Positions 1-8,681 of a DNA stretch of 64,000 nucleotides are shown piece by piece. How positions within the stretch are numbered: the stretch's first letter is position 1; every line of letters starts with the position of its first letter. Made by a program: the position numbers and the translations under genes. Origin of the DNA: Veillonella infantium (GTDB taxonomy: Bacteria > Bacillota > Negativicutes > Veillonellales > Veillonellaceae); contig NZ_PPDD01000008.1 in the NCBI RefSeq assembly GCF_002959895.1, forward strand, positions 1 through 64,000, read 5' to 3'. The notes under the pieces are model-generated. The model made no database searches and had not been told where the DNA came from. It worked only from the letters and a program-made list of their open reading frames with translations.

Positions 1-186
1 ATCGTATGCGGTATTAGCAGTCGTTTCCAACTGTTGTCCCCCTCTGAAGGGCAGGTTGATTACGCGTTACTCACCCGTTCGCCACTAAGATTGATAGAAG
101 CAAGCTTCCATCGCTCTTCGTTCGACTTGCATGTGTTAAGCACGCCGCCAGCGTTCGTCCTGAGCCAGGATCAAACTCTCCAAGAT
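1..186 (-). rRNA. rrs: 16S ribosomal RNA, 5' end only
   Basis: The universal 27F priming site is readable on the minus strand at 160-179, eight bases into a typical 16S gene, which puts the mature 5' end near 186. The rest of the gene runs off the left edge of the window. Minus-strand promoter and leader elements lie just upstream (187-401). The exact 5' end is an estimate from the distance to the 27F site. Confidence 0.97.
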
Positions 187-372
187 ATCTTGAAGCTATT
201 TGAATAGCTCATTATTTGTTGTCGTTACATTTAAGTAACTTTGAATTATGGTTGGTTTTGACTTTGTCAAAACCCGCACTCTGGCATATGTTCAATCATA
301 TGATTGATTACCTATCATTGTTCAGTTTTCAAAGATCTGTTACGTTAGGTTGTTGCCCTAACGACTTGTATA
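187..372 (-). promoter_or_regulatory. 16S rRNA leader with boxA-like motif and hairpins
   Basis: This is the transcribed leader between the rRNA promoter and 16S. A stable hairpin (7 bp arms, 343-363) sits immediately after the -10. A motif at 316-335, reading TCTTTGAAAACTGAACAATG on the minus strand, resembles the Firmicutes rRNA antitermination box. A perfect 9 bp inverted repeat with a 3 nt loop lies at 254-274 and may take part in processing. The +strand open frame here is not a gene. Confidence 0.6.
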
Positions 373-401
373 AGTATATCAGCGAAGTCTTAAATCGTCA
401 A
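373..401 (-). promoter_or_regulatory. rRNA operon promoter
   Basis: On the minus strand a -35 TTGACG (396-401) is separated by exactly 17 bases from a -10 TATACT (373-378). The sequence upstream of the -35 (402-450) is A+T rich, as expected for an UP element. Position and strength fit a sigma-A promoter driving the 16S gene. No second rRNA promoter could be identified with confidence. Confidence 0.82.
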
Positions 402-486
402 CCTCTTTTTTCAAAGATTTTTTCAATTTATTTTCAACTGATTTTATACATACAATCATAACCAAATTCTCTAGAAATAGAGATAG

Positions 487-516
487 AAAACTCACAAACC
501 GAAGTTTGTGAGTTTT
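487..516 (-). terminator. Intrinsic terminator of the tRNA operon
   Basis: A 9 bp perfect stem with a UUCG tetraloop (minus strand) is flanked by AAAA and TTTT, just after the 3' end of tRNA-Lys. It ends the Lys-Gln-His tRNA transcript before the rRNA promoter. UUCG-capped stems recur in other terminators of this window. Confidence 0.85.
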
Positions 517-520
517 AATT

Positions 521-596
521 TGGTGACTCACCCGCGACTCGAACGCGGGACACCCTGATTAAAAGTCAGGTGCTCTGCCAACTGAGCTAGTGAGTC
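521..596 (-). tRNA. tRNA-Lys (anticodon TTT)
   Basis: A 76 nt cloverleaf with encoded CCA at 521-523. The anticodon loop reads CTTTTAA, giving anticodon TTT. The acceptor stem GACTCAC pairs with GTGAGTC, and the T loop carries GTTCGAG. It is the last gene of the three-tRNA operon, directly before the terminator. Confidence 0.96.
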
Positions 597-600
597 ATGT

Positions 601-675
601 TGGCAGGGGTGGCTGGGATCGAACCAGCGCATAACGGAGTCAAAGTCCGTTGCCTTACCACTTGGCGACACCCCT
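601..675 (-). tRNA. tRNA-Gln (anticodon TTG)
   Basis: A 75 nt cloverleaf with encoded CCA at 601-603. The acceptor stem AGGGGTG pairs with CACCCCT, and the anticodon loop is CTTTGAC with anticodon TTG. It lies 4 nt upstream of tRNA-Lys in the same transcript. Confidence 0.96.
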
Positions 676-699
676 ACAGTGATTATGATGTGTAGGTTA

Positions 700-776
700 T
701 GGGGTGAGTAGTGGGGATCGAACCCACGCGTAACGGAGCCACAATCCGCCGTGTTAACCGCTTCACCATACCCACC
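700..776 (-). tRNA. tRNA-His (anticodon GTG)
   Basis: A 77 nt cloverleaf with encoded CCA at 700-702 and anticodon GTG. The extra 5' G characteristic of tRNA-His (G-1 at 776) is encoded and pairs with discriminator C73. The acceptor stem is GTGGGTA with TACTCAC. It is the first gene of the tRNA operon. Confidence 0.96.
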
Positions 777-817
777 ACCTTGTAGGTATCGAAGACGTTG
801 TCTTCGTAACAAAGAGA

Positions 818-846
818 ATTATATCTGTTCTAGAGATTTGTGTCAA
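818..846 (-). promoter_or_regulatory. tRNA operon promoter with perfect consensus boxes
   Basis: On the minus strand TTGACA (841-846), a 17 base spacer and TATAAT (818-823) match the sigma-A consensus in both boxes. The promoter ends about 40 bases before tRNA-His, so it drives the His-Gln-Lys transcript. Confidence 0.9.
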
Positions 847-935
847 CACCTTTTTCTCAATTTCATTTAACTTTTACAATTAAAATTAAGAAATGTATTA
901 TCTCTAATATAAACTCTTTAGCCTTATATACATAA

Positions 936-976
936 GGAAGCACTTCGGAAGCAAAGGCCTCACGAATGGTGCTTCC
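936..976 (-). terminator. Possible terminator after speE
   Basis: Perfect 8 bp arms (GGAAGCAC and GTGCTTCC) flank a 25 nt interior that can pair partly with itself. It lies 17 bp downstream of the speE stop. The following minus-strand sequence is only moderately T-rich, so it may be a weak terminator or a 3' structure. Confidence 0.5.
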
Positions 977-992
977 CTATTATACATATTAT

Positions 993-1832
993 TTACTTAC
1001 TTGGCAAATAGTTTTTTACAAAATTTGGTAATGCAAAGGCAGCCTTTTGAATTCCTTCATTATAGTACTTAGTTTCAAAAGTTTGCTCACGATTAGGAGT
1101 CCACTTTAATGGGTCAAATGTTTTGGAGCCCAACGTAAAGCAATGCATACCTGCTGGGTAAATTGGAATAAATGCAGTATATAAACGTGCAATTGGGAAG
1201 TGATTATTTACATACCCAAATACTTTCTTTACAAGCGGTTGATGCAACATAGGAGATTCTGTTTGTTGTACAAACAAGCCGTCTTTTTTAAGAGCTTTCA
1301 AGGTATTCTTATAGAACTCTTCAGTGAATAGACCTTCACCTGGACCAATTGGATCAGAGCAGTCTACTATAATTACATCATAATAATCTTCTGCTTCTGC
1401 CATGAAACCTATACCATCGCCAATTTTTACAGTTAATTTTGGATTGTTTTCAATCATAGCTTTAGCAATAGTTGGTAAATATTGTTTTGCCAACTCTACT
1501 ACCTTGCCATCGATTTCAACCATTGTTACTTCTTTTACACAGTCGTGACGTACACATTCTCTAGCTACGCCACCATCACCGCCACCGATGATCAATACAC
1601 GTTCAGGATTTGGATGTAAAAACAATGGAACATGACTCATCATTTCATGGTAGATGAACTCTTCACGCTCAGACGTTTGGAATACACCATCTAATGCGAG
1701 CATCGTACCGTACTCTTTAGATTTAAACACTTCAATTTTTTGGAACTCAGATTCACCAGAGTATAATACCTCTTCTGCTTCAGCGCTGAGACGTAAATGA
1801 GGGGTTTGTTCCTCTGTAATCCATTGACTCAT
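993..1832 (-). CDS. speE: Polyamine aminopropyltransferase (spermidine synthase)
   Basis: A 279-residue cytosolic aminopropyltransferase that transfers the propylamine group of decarboxylated S-adenosylmethionine to putrescine to give spermidine. The nucleotide-type GGGDGG motif is at about residues 83-88 and the active-site DCSDP segment at about 157-161. Length and the N-terminal beta-rich region are typical of the family. The ATG is preceded by AGGAGG at ideal spacing. A hairpin separates it from the C39-like gene, so it may be transcribed alone. No speD or other polyamine gene is seen nearby. Confidence 0.95.
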   Translation of the reverse strand: MSQWITEEQTPHLRLSAEAEEVLYSGESEFQKIEVFKSKEYGTMLALDGVFQTSEREEFIYHEMMSHVPLFLHPNPERVLIIGGGDGGVARECVRHDCVKEVTMVEIDGKVVELAKQYLPTIAKAMIENNPKLTVKIGDGIGFMAEAEDYYDVIIVDCSDPIGPGEGLFTEEFYKNTLKALKKDGLFVQQTESPMLHQPLVKKVFGYVNNHFPIARLYTAFIPIYPAGMHCFTLGSKTFDPLKWTPNREQTFETKYYNEGIQKAAFALPNFVKNYLPSK

Positions 1833-1858
1833 GTAGTACCTCCTACTTTTATACTACA

Positions 1859-1888
1859 ATACGCACCGCAGGTTATTGCGATGCGTAT
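1859..1888 (-). terminator. Hairpin between the C39-like gene and speE
   Basis: Inverted repeat ATACGCA...TGCGTAT with an inner GCA/TGC pairing, followed on the minus strand by a weak T/A-rich run. It could end the gloA-tcdA-ppiB-C39 transcript or sit in the speE leader. Confidence 0.4.
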
Positions 1889-1914
1889 GTATATTACTTT
1901 AATTGCTCTATTAC

Positions 1915-2544
1915 TTAACCTTTACGGCTAATATAACAGAAACCGCCACCTAAAATAGTGTCTTTCATCCAATTTGCTAACGAGAAATCACGGATTTCAC
2001 CTTCATCAAAGATGCCACAGCGAATATCATCGCCATCCATAAATATCTTGTGAATTGGAACCCAATGCCATGTATAAAGAGCTTTCTCTTTACCCTTATG
2101 ACGATTCAAAAATGCTACAGGCACATCTTGCGCCAATGCATCATGAATAAACTGAGCTGCAGCCTCCACCTCTACACGAGATGCGCAGAACGGAGATACA
2201 TTCAACATATGTACATCATAAGATAGGCCTTTATCCTCCAGTAAACGAGTAAGACCACGTTCCATCCATTGAGTCTTATAAACACCACCACCAAAGCGTG
2301 GCTTTACATATTTCCAAACTAAGTTCATCCGTTCTAAAGCAAGCGTTTGATCAGATGTGGTTTCCAGATCTAATAAGCCATCCCTAAACAGCGAATAACC
2401 CAATACTTGTGATGCCGATGTGGGACCACAACCAGACAAGCGTTGCCACTCATCAGTGAACCATTCTTGGTCATACCCATATGATGTCTTTCCGTCTACA
2501 TCAATATATAGCCATTCCGGATGTTTAATAGATACATCATTCAT
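1915..2544 (-). CDS. C39-like putative cysteine peptidase
   Basis: A 209-residue protein not recognised as a named enzyme. It carries the motif SGCGPTSAS (Cys39), with a glutamine five residues before the Cys, and TWHWVPI (His160). This is the Q...C...H arrangement of papain-like C39/C39-like peptidases. No signal peptide or membrane segment is visible, and there is no ABC transporter or leader peptide nearby, so bacteriocin processing is not indicated. It starts 4 bp after the ppiB stop and is the last gene of the gloA-tcdA-ppiB operon. Whether it is a peptidase, transglutaminase or acyltransferase is open. Confidence 0.6.
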   Translation of the reverse strand: MNDVSIKHPEWLYIDVDGKTSYGYDQEWFTDEWQRLSGCGPTSASQVLGYSLFRDGLLDLETTSDQTLALERMNLVWKYVKPRFGGGVYKTQWMERGLTRLLEDKGLSYDVHMLNVSPFCASRVEVEAAAQFIHDALAQDVPVAFLNRHKGKEKALYTWHWVPIHKIFMDGDDIRCGIFDEGEIRDFSLANWMKDTILGGGFCYISRKG

Positions 2545-2548
2545 GAGA

Positions 2549-2983
2549 TTAACCTTCGATTACTTCAACAGTTTCCATGATGGCACCTTGATGGATACCA
2601 TCAACTACGTCCATACCTTCAATTACTTTACCAAATACTGTATGTACACCATCCAAATGAGGTTGTGGTTCGTATACGATAAAGAATTGGCTACCACCAG
2701 TATTAGGACCACGGTGAGCCATAGACAATGCACCACGTTCGTGTTTGTGTGGGTTACCAATTAATTCGTCTTTAATTGTGTAGCCAGGACCACCTGTACC
2801 ATTGCCATTAGGGCAACCACCTTGAGCTACGAAACCAGGAATTACACGGTGGAAACGAAGACCATTGTAGAAACCTTTATTGATCAAATCAATGAAGTTT
2901 TGTACTGTGCCAGGAGCTTCTTTATCAAATAATTCAATTACAATATCGCCGCCGTCAGCCATATGGATTTTTGCTTTTTTCAT
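2549..2983 (-). CDS. ppiB: Peptidyl-prolyl cis-trans isomerase, cyclophilin type
   Basis: A 144-residue single-domain cyclophilin that catalyses proline isomerisation in folding proteins. The signature [13 protein letters not shown] is at about residues 44-56, including the catalytic Arg, and GSQFFI at about 97-102. There is no signal peptide, so it is cytosolic. Its ATG overlaps the stop of the upstream tcdA gene in an ATGA junction, indicating translational coupling. The short length matches compact bacterial cyclophilins. Confidence 0.94.
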   Translation of the reverse strand: MKKAKIHMADGGDIVIELFDKEAPGTVQNFIDLINKGFYNGLRFHRVIPGFVAQGGCPNGNGTGGPGYTIKDELIGNPHKHERGALSMAHRGPNTGGSQFFIVYEPQPHLDGVHTVFGKVIEGMDVVDGIHQGAIMETVEVIEG

Positions 2984-3687
2984 TGTTCAGGTACCTCCAA
3001 AATTGTACGCAACACATGTGCTGCTAATATAAAACCTGCCACTGGGGGCACAAAACTACATGTTCCAGGACTTGTTGCTTCCCCACGGAACTGTGGCTTT
3101 GTTGGTTTTTCTGTAGAAAATAAAACTAATTGTTTTTTTATGCCCCGTTTTTTTAACTCCCGACGCATAACGCGCGCAAGAGGACATGTATGAGACTTAT
3201 GGATATCAGCAATCATAAGTTTTTCCGGGTAAAAGCGATTACCGCCGCCCATACAAGAAATAACGGGGATACTTTCACGTTGACAAACCTCAATAATATT
3301 TAGTTTTGCCGTTACCATATCAATAGCATCGATAACATAATCAACGTGTAAGCTTTGAATGAATCCAGGGTAACTTTCCTCTGTATACATAATATCATGA
3401 GTTTCTATCACCACATCCGGATTAATAGAAAGAGCTCGCGCCTTTGCTACCTCTACCTTACGCTCACCAATCGTGTCGTGAGTTGTAATCATTTGGCGGT
3501 TCAAATTACTAGGTGCTATAGAGTCTCCATCGATAAGAACGATCCGCCCAACCCCTGCACGTACTAGAGCCTCAAGAGCTCCACCGCCTACACCACCGAC
3601 ACCAAAGAGAGCCACAGATGTATTCTTTAAGGTTTGGATTTTATCTGGTCCAACTAACCATTCTAAACGAGTTAACATATATTCCAT
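2980..3687 (-). CDS. tcdA: tRNA threonylcarbamoyladenosine dehydratase
   Basis: A 235-residue E1/ThiF-type ATP-dependent enzyme that cyclises t6A37 of ANN-decoding tRNAs to ct6A. The Rossmann motif GVGGVGGGA is at about residues 29-37. LIDGD, the N-R-Q motif (NLNRQ) and a conserved Cys in SCMGGGNR follow, the order seen in TcdA/CsdL. It overlaps gloA by 1 bp and ppiB by 4 bp, so the three genes form one operon. No csdA or csdE partner is nearby. MoeB/ThiF is less likely, as no sulfur-carrier gene is present. Confidence 0.88.
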   Translation of the reverse strand: MEYMLTRLEWLVGPDKIQTLKNTSVALFGVGGVGGGALEALVRAGVGRIVLIDGDSIAPSNLNRQMITTHDTIGERKVEVAKARALSINPDVVIETHDIMYTEESYPGFIQSLHVDYVIDAIDMVTAKLNIIEVCQRESIPVISCMGGGNRFYPEKLMIADIHKSHTCPLARVMRRELKKRGIKKQLVLFSTEKPTKPQFRGEATSPGTCSFVPPVAGFILAAHVLRTILEVPEQ

Positions 3688-4061
3688 TAATATTTACCCG
3701 CCGGAATGATTTCTGTCCAATAACCGTCTGGATCGGCAATGAAGTAAATTCCCATATCAGCATTTTCATAAGCTACAACGCCCATCTCTTTGTGTTTTTT
3801 AAGAGCTGCTTCATAGTCATCTACATAAAATGCCAAGTGGAATTCATTGTCACCCAAATTATAAGGGCGATCCCAGTCACGCAACCAAGTAAGTTCTAGC
3901 TCATGCGCTGTATATGGACTTTTTAAATATACAAGGATGAAAGCACCACTTGGATCTTCCAAGCGGCGAGATTCCTCAAGTAATAAAGCCTCTTTATAGA
4001 AAGCTAAACTTTTATCAAGATCCTTAACATTTATATTATTGTGAGCAAATGAAAATTTCAT
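3687..4061 (-). CDS. gloA: VOC-family lactoylglutathione lyase (glyoxalase I-like)
   Basis: A 124-residue VOC-superfamily protein with the paired beta-alpha-beta-beta-beta pattern. Metal-ligand-type residues appear in FAHNNI near the N terminus, ELELT, NEFHLAF and YWTEII. Glyoxalase I isomerises the hemithioacetal of methylglyoxal and a thiol to the lactoyl thioester. It is the first gene of the operon with tcdA and ppiB and has AAGGAGG before the ATG. The family call is firm, but the thiol substrate is inferred, since anaerobic Firmicutes often lack glutathione. Confidence 0.85.
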   Translation of the reverse strand: MKFSFAHNNINVKDLDKSLAFYKEALLLEESRRLEDPSGAFILVYLKSPYTAHELELTWLRDWDRPYNLGDNEFHLAFYVDDYEAALKKHKEMGVVAYENADMGIYFIADPDGYWTEIIPAGKY

Positions 4062-4140
4062 AGGACCTCCTTAATTAATTCCAGTATGTTTTTGTAGGAA
4101 TTCTCCTCTTTTAATAGTATCACATTTGGCAATTCTATAG

Positions 4141-7100
4141 CTAGTTAATAACAAATTTTGCTGTACTACCATCATCACCACGTGTTACCTCTAAGTGGGC
4201 AGGTATGCGGGTCTTTAATTCAGGTACATGAGAAATCATACCGATAAGGCGACCTGACGATTGCAATTGCACCAGTGTTTCCATGGCGAGTTCCAACGTG
4301 TCTGGATCGAGTGTACCAAAGCCTTCGTCGATGAACATCGTATCCATATGAATACCACCTGCATAACTTTGAATGACATCCGCAAGACCTAAGGCAAGAG
4401 CCATCGACGCCAAAAAGGTTTCACCACCAGACAAGGTGTTCGCCGGTCTTGACTGACCTGTGAAAGCATCCATAACGGCCAAATCAAGGCCTTGTTTGCC
4501 TCGCCCACCACCAGTATAGTCAGACCGCTCCAAGGAATATCGACTACGACTCATCTTTTGAAGTCGTAAATTGGCGGCATACACAACTTCATCTAAAATA
4601 GCACCTAGCACATATCGTTCAAAGGTTACATTTTTAAAGCCTTGTTCACCTCCATTGGCTAAGTCGTTAAGACGGCTTAAGAAAGTGATTTCCTCACGAG
4701 CTTCGCCCATAGCCTTTTCCAGTTCTTCTAATGATGCTAATGTGGTTTTAATATGTTTTGTTTCTTTATCCCAAGCCGCAAGAGAACCTACTAAATTATC
4801 ACGTTTCTCTACGGCCGTATCATATACTTCGTCAGAAACCGTATTACTTGGTTCTATTACAGACTGGGCATGTTTCAAAGCCGCATCATATACAGCTTGA
4901 GCTGTACTAAAAGCCTCATCCAATGCATGTAGCTCAGTTCTAAACGCATCTAATGCCTTATAATCAACCAATACCTCTATGAAATCATCTTCAGATAAAG
5001 AAGTCGATTGCAATGATTTTGTATATTCCTTATACATTACATCAAGGTTGTTAGTTTCTTCCTGCACTTGGGCAGATAAGGTTTCTAGACGCCCTCGTTT
5101 AGCATTGAGCTGTTCTCGAGCAACATCTAAATTTATTTTACAAACCTTCACCTGCTCATCGTATTCTTTAATTTCAGTGTCTAACGATTCTATCTGTTTA
5201 TGCCATGCATCAAGATCTGTAGTCGGCAACGTTTTAGATACAGCATCAATCTTAGCTTGTACAGAACTAATTTGAACCTCTAAATTGTGTAAGTTATCAA
5301 GTAGTTCTTTATGAGCCATATCCAATTTCGCTAGTGTATCTTTAGCTGCACTGAGGTCACCCTCAGTGTTAGCTATAGTGTTGCTCAGCTGTTCAGTGTC
5401 GCTACGCAAGGTTGTAAGCTGTTCCATTTTGGATAACAAGTCATGTTGAATAGAAGCAAAAGCCTCTTCTGAAAAACTCTCAATAGATGACTTCAACTGA
5501 GAAACTTGGTCTTTAATTTGCTGATCTAACTCATGTAGACGAAGAGCTAACGTTTCTTTCTGACCAATTTCACTAGCTTGCTTTTGTAACTCAAGATCAC
5601 GCACGGCACGAGCCTCTTCTATTTCCTCTTTTGTAGGATATAACTCAGGCCTAGATGCTAACTGTGGATGCTCTGTAGATCCGCATACAGGGCAAGGCTC
5701 ATTATCTACTACCAAATGGACAAGTTCAAAGGCACGCCCTTCTGCCATCAAATGTTCTAACCGTTCAAGCTGTACCTTTGAATTCTTTACCGATTCATCA
5801 ATCGTCGCTAATGTTTTATCTTTAGCATCGATATCATTTTGAACCTTCTGATTCTCAGCGACCAATTCAGAATATCGTTGCAAATGACTCAACTGTTCTT
5901 GGATACGAGGAATAGACTCTAATGCTTTACTATTAGCTTGGAACTGTTTTCTCGCTTCAACTAACTTAGCCTCCAAATCAGCTACTAGCTTGTGTTGTTT
6001 CTGTAACGCAGCGTCGCTTTTCTCCCGGTCCAATATTTCTGATTGACCCTTTAATGTGCTTAATTCCTTATTTAGCAGTGCTAACTCATCAAATTTTTCT
6101 GACTGTTGTTGGAGTTGAGCCAATGTAGTTCTTTTAGCTTGCATAGTTTCAGCTTGAGATACTAACGCTTCATGAGCCTCTGTACATTTAGACTCATGTT
6201 GAGATGCACTTTCCACACCTTGTTTCGTATCTGAAAGTGATATTTCCAAGGTTTTTAACACCGACTGTTTATCCTTAAACTGTTTATATAACTCATAGCT
6301 TGGAGTTAAAGAGGTGAGGAATTTAACCTTTTTGCTTAAGCTAGACCGCTCCTCTTCTCTTGCTTTTACCAAGTCTAAATTAGACGTAGCCTCTATGAGA
6401 GCTTGTTGTGCCTGATTATATAAAGCCCACTCCTTACGCAATGCATTGAACTGCTCTACCTCGGTGACAGCCTCATCTCGCTGTACGATAAGATCATCGC
6501 GATAGGGTTCTCGGTTAGCCAACAATTCACGTACATGTTCTACCGTTAGCACTGGCGTATCCTCATCATGAGGAATAGACTGCAGCAACGCAGATTGTTT
6601 TGTTAGATTCGCCTCAATGCCTGCTTTTGCGTCATCATAAGCTGCTTTAAGAACTTCTTGTAGTTTTCGGTATAACTCTGTTCTAAAGAGTGTATGTAAT
6701 AACTCCTCCCGTTCACTGGTGGAAGCAACTAGTAATTTTCGAAATTCCCCTTGTGGCAATAGAACAACTTGTAAGAATTGATCCTTACGAAAGCCTATGA
6801 TGCGTTGAACTGTATCGCGAATGGCTGCCGCAGAGGTAGCAATAACCTTCCACTCTCCATCTTTCATTTCGTAGACAGTGGCACTAGCATTCTGCTCACG
6901 CATGCCAGTACCGCGTTTCTTCGCAACCATTTGTTTTGGCAATCGTTCAACACGGTACTGAGCATCACCGATAGCAAAGGAAAAATCAACCCGTGTCATA
7001 CGATGTGGTTCTGCAAAGTCACTACGGATAGCATCTGTTTTGCGCACTTCCCCACTAGGTTCGCCATACAAGGCATACACCATAGCATCTAGTATAGACG

Positions 7101-7224
7101 TTTTCCCTGCTCCCGTAGGACCAGAGATGAGGAACATTGAGTGATCTTGAAGTGCACTAAAGTCCAAGGTAACCGAATCACGGTACGGACCAAAGGCTTC
7201 TATAGTTAAAGATATAGGCTTCAT
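4141..7224 (-). CDS. sbcC: Nuclease SbcCD, ATPase subunit C
   Basis: A 1027-residue Rad50-like SMC ATPase. Walker A GPTGAGKT is at about residues 35-42, followed by long coiled coils. The zinc hook CPVC is near residue 510, the ABC signature LSGGET near 930, and Walker B with the D-loop (MFIDEGFGTLD) near 966. With SbcD it opens hairpins and cleaves blocked DNA ends. The ATG directly abuts the sbcD stop (TAAATG), and AGGAGG lies within the end of sbcD, showing tight coupling. Length is normal for the family. Confidence 0.96.
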   Translation of the reverse strand: MKPISLTIEAFGPYRDSVTLDFSALQDHSMFLISGPTGAGKTSILDAMVYALYGEPSGEVRKTDAIRSDFAEPHRMTRVDFSFAIGDAQYRVERLPKQMVAKKRGTGMREQNASATVYEMKDGEWKVIATSAAAIRDTVQRIIGFRKDQFLQVVLLPQGEFRKLLVASTSEREELLHTLFRTELYRKLQEVLKAAYDDAKAGIEANLTKQSALLQSIPHDEDTPVLTVEHVRELLANREPYRDDLIVQRDEAVTEVEQFNALRKEWALYNQAQQALIEATSNLDLVKAREEERSSLSKKVKFLTSLTPSYELYKQFKDKQSVLKTLEISLSDTKQGVESASQHESKCTEAHEALVSQAETMQAKRTTLAQLQQQSEKFDELALLNKELSTLKGQSEILDREKSDAALQKQHKLVADLEAKLVEARKQFQANSKALESIPRIQEQLSHLQRYSELVAENQKVQNDIDAKDKTLATIDESVKNSKVQLERLEHLMAEGRAFELVHLVVDNEPCPVCGSTEHPQLASRPELYPTKEEIEEARAVRDLELQKQASEIGQKETLALRLHELDQQIKDQVSQLKSSIESFSEEAFASIQHDLLSKMEQLTTLRSDTEQLSNTIANTEGDLSAAKDTLAKLDMAHKELLDNLHNLEVQISSVQAKIDAVSKTLPTTDLDAWHKQIESLDTEIKEYDEQVKVCKINLDVAREQLNAKRGRLETLSAQVQEETNNLDVMYKEYTKSLQSTSLSEDDFIEVLVDYKALDAFRTELHALDEAFSTAQAVYDAALKHAQSVIEPSNTVSDEVYDTAVEKRDNLVGSLAAWDKETKHIKTTLASLEELEKAMGEAREEITFLSRLNDLANGGEQGFKNVTFERYVLGAILDEVVYAANLRLQKMSRSRYSLERSDYTGGGRGKQGLDLAVMDAFTGQSRPANTLSGGETFLASMALALGLADVIQSYAGGIHMDTMFIDEGFGTLDPDTLELAMETLVQLQSSGRLIGMISHVPELKTRIPAHLEVTRGDDGSTAKFVIN

Positions 7225-8595
7225 TTAGTCCTCCTTTAGAATTCGATCCCATACAGAGTTAATGTATTGTTGCTCACGCTCTGTTAATGGCTCTTTCCAC
7301 ACGGTTTCAGCAAACTGATTAAATAATTCGCGTTCGTTTAACTCTTTAAAAACGGCTTCATCCATATCTGCCATAGGAGTTGCCACGCGACCTACTAAAT
7401 CAATAGTCATGCATCGATGATACACTTGGCGCAGCTTAGCCATCCCATCCATTATAGGCATCGTATCAAGCAATCGAGCCTGCACGTAATCGTCTTTATG
7501 CTTAGCTTGTAATTCTTTATTATTTAGGAGGTCTTCAAAGTAACCTTCTAAAATAACTACATCTCGCTTCGCATCTACAGGAATGGTGCTAACATCTACT
7601 TGTCCCTTTGTATTCATATCAACGATGGTAAAAGATTTCTTCTGCGTATGCTCATCAAAGGAATACTTTAATGGCGATCCGCTATAACGAATATAGTCTG
7701 CCCCCATTCGCTGAGGCCCATGCAAATGGCCAAGGGCTGTATAGTGAAAGTCTTTAAAGACTTGTGGACTTACTTGTTCACTACCACCGATAGATAAGGT
7801 ACGCTCAGAGCCACCTACATCACCGCCCATTACAAAGGCATGACTAATAGCAATGCTACGCATCCCCTTTGGCACTTGATTACGTAAATGGTTGCTCCAA
7901 GCCTGATACATTTGATCATAATTATGTAGATTGAGACCACTTTCATTATGAGCGACTAAATCTTGTGTTACACCCTTAGATGTTTCTATAGCAGCAATTT
8001 TTTCATCGGCCATATCAACACCAGCAAATAAAGAGTCCTCCACAACATCTACAGATGCTTTTTTAGATTTAGACCGCTTAGATTTTGCTTTAATCTTAGA
8101 TTCAGTTTCTCCCACATTCTTTAAATATTGAGTCGTTTCCAAAGAAGGGGTAGCAAAACCTAACCCTAATGCATCCCCTATGCGACGAGGCTCGCTAAAG
8201 GGCATAGGGCAAATGGCCACTTTACCATCAACACCTTCAAATTCAAAGGGTTGTAATGCATGATGAGGGGATCCCCAAATATGGATTCCTGATTGACTCA
8301 ACATAGAGCGCCCCACTTCAAGGCGTTCAGCCCCATCATGATTACCACTTACCACGAAGAGTGGTACCTTATAATCCATAGCGAGACGGGTAATGATGGA
8401 ATCCCATAACTCAATAGCTTCAATAGGAGGTACCGCTCTATCAAATACGTCACCGGCTAACAATATGCCGTCGATTTTTTCATCTTTCAAAATAGAAAAG
8501 AACTGATTCTCCAACACATGAGCTTGGTCATCTGTTAAATACTGACCATAAAAAATACGTCCTAAATGCCAATCAGCAGTATGTAAAAAACGCAT
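7225..8595 (-). CDS. sbcD: Nuclease SbcCD, nuclease subunit D
   Basis: A 456-residue Mre11-type metallophosphoesterase. The metal-binding motifs ADWHLG (residues 7-12), GDVFD (48-52), GNHD (84-87) and GHLHGP (about 300) are all present. A Lys/Ser-rich insertion at about residues 160-200, with KSKRSKSKK, makes it longer than typical SbcD of about 400 residues. It forms the nuclease with SbcC, encoded immediately downstream. The ATG follows a purine-rich AAAGGGGG site. Confidence 0.95.
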   Translation of the reverse strand: MRFLHTADWHLGRIFYGQYLTDDQAHVLENQFFSILKDEKIDGILLAGDVFDRAVPPIEAIELWDSIITRLAMDYKVPLFVVSGNHDGAERLEVGRSMLSQSGIHIWGSPHHALQPFEFEGVDGKVAICPMPFSEPRRIGDALGLGFATPSLETTQYLKNVGETESKIKAKSKRSKSKKASVDVVEDSLFAGVDMADEKIAAIETSKGVTQDLVAHNESGLNLHNYDQMYQAWSNHLRNQVPKGMRSIAISHAFVMGGDVGGSERTLSIGGSEQVSPQVFKDFHYTALGHLHGPQRMGADYIRYSGSPLKYSFDEHTQKKSFTIVDMNTKGQVDVSTIPVDAKRDVVILEGYFEDLLNNKELQAKHKDDYVQARLLDTMPIMDGMAKLRQVYHRCMTIDLVGRVATPMADMDEAVFKELNERELFNQFAETVWKEPLTEREQQYINSVWDRILKED

Positions 8596-8636
8596 TTTAT
8601 CCCCCTTTCCAGCTCTCCCTATACCTTATCTGAATG

Positions 8637-8662
8637 TAGTTATATAAATAATTATATAACTA
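8637..8662. repeat. 11 bp perfect inverted repeat between nfo and sbcD
   Basis: TAGTTATATAA and TTATATAACTA are separated by 4 bases. The repeat is purely A+T-based and lacks a following T tract on the minus strand, so a terminator is unlikely. It may be an operator in front of sbcD or a chance feature of A+T-rich DNA. Confidence 0.4.
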
Positions 8663-8681
8663 AGACTGCATTTTAGCTTAA

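Noticed and set aside
216-461. 81-residue plus-strand frame in the rRNA leader
   Set aside because: It overlaps the rRNA promoter and leader, has no ribosome binding site, and its composition reflects A+T-rich leader DNA.
528-812. 94-residue minus-strand frame across the tRNA genes
   Set aside because: It translates tRNA-Lys, tRNA-Gln and tRNA-His sequence, a well-known artefact.
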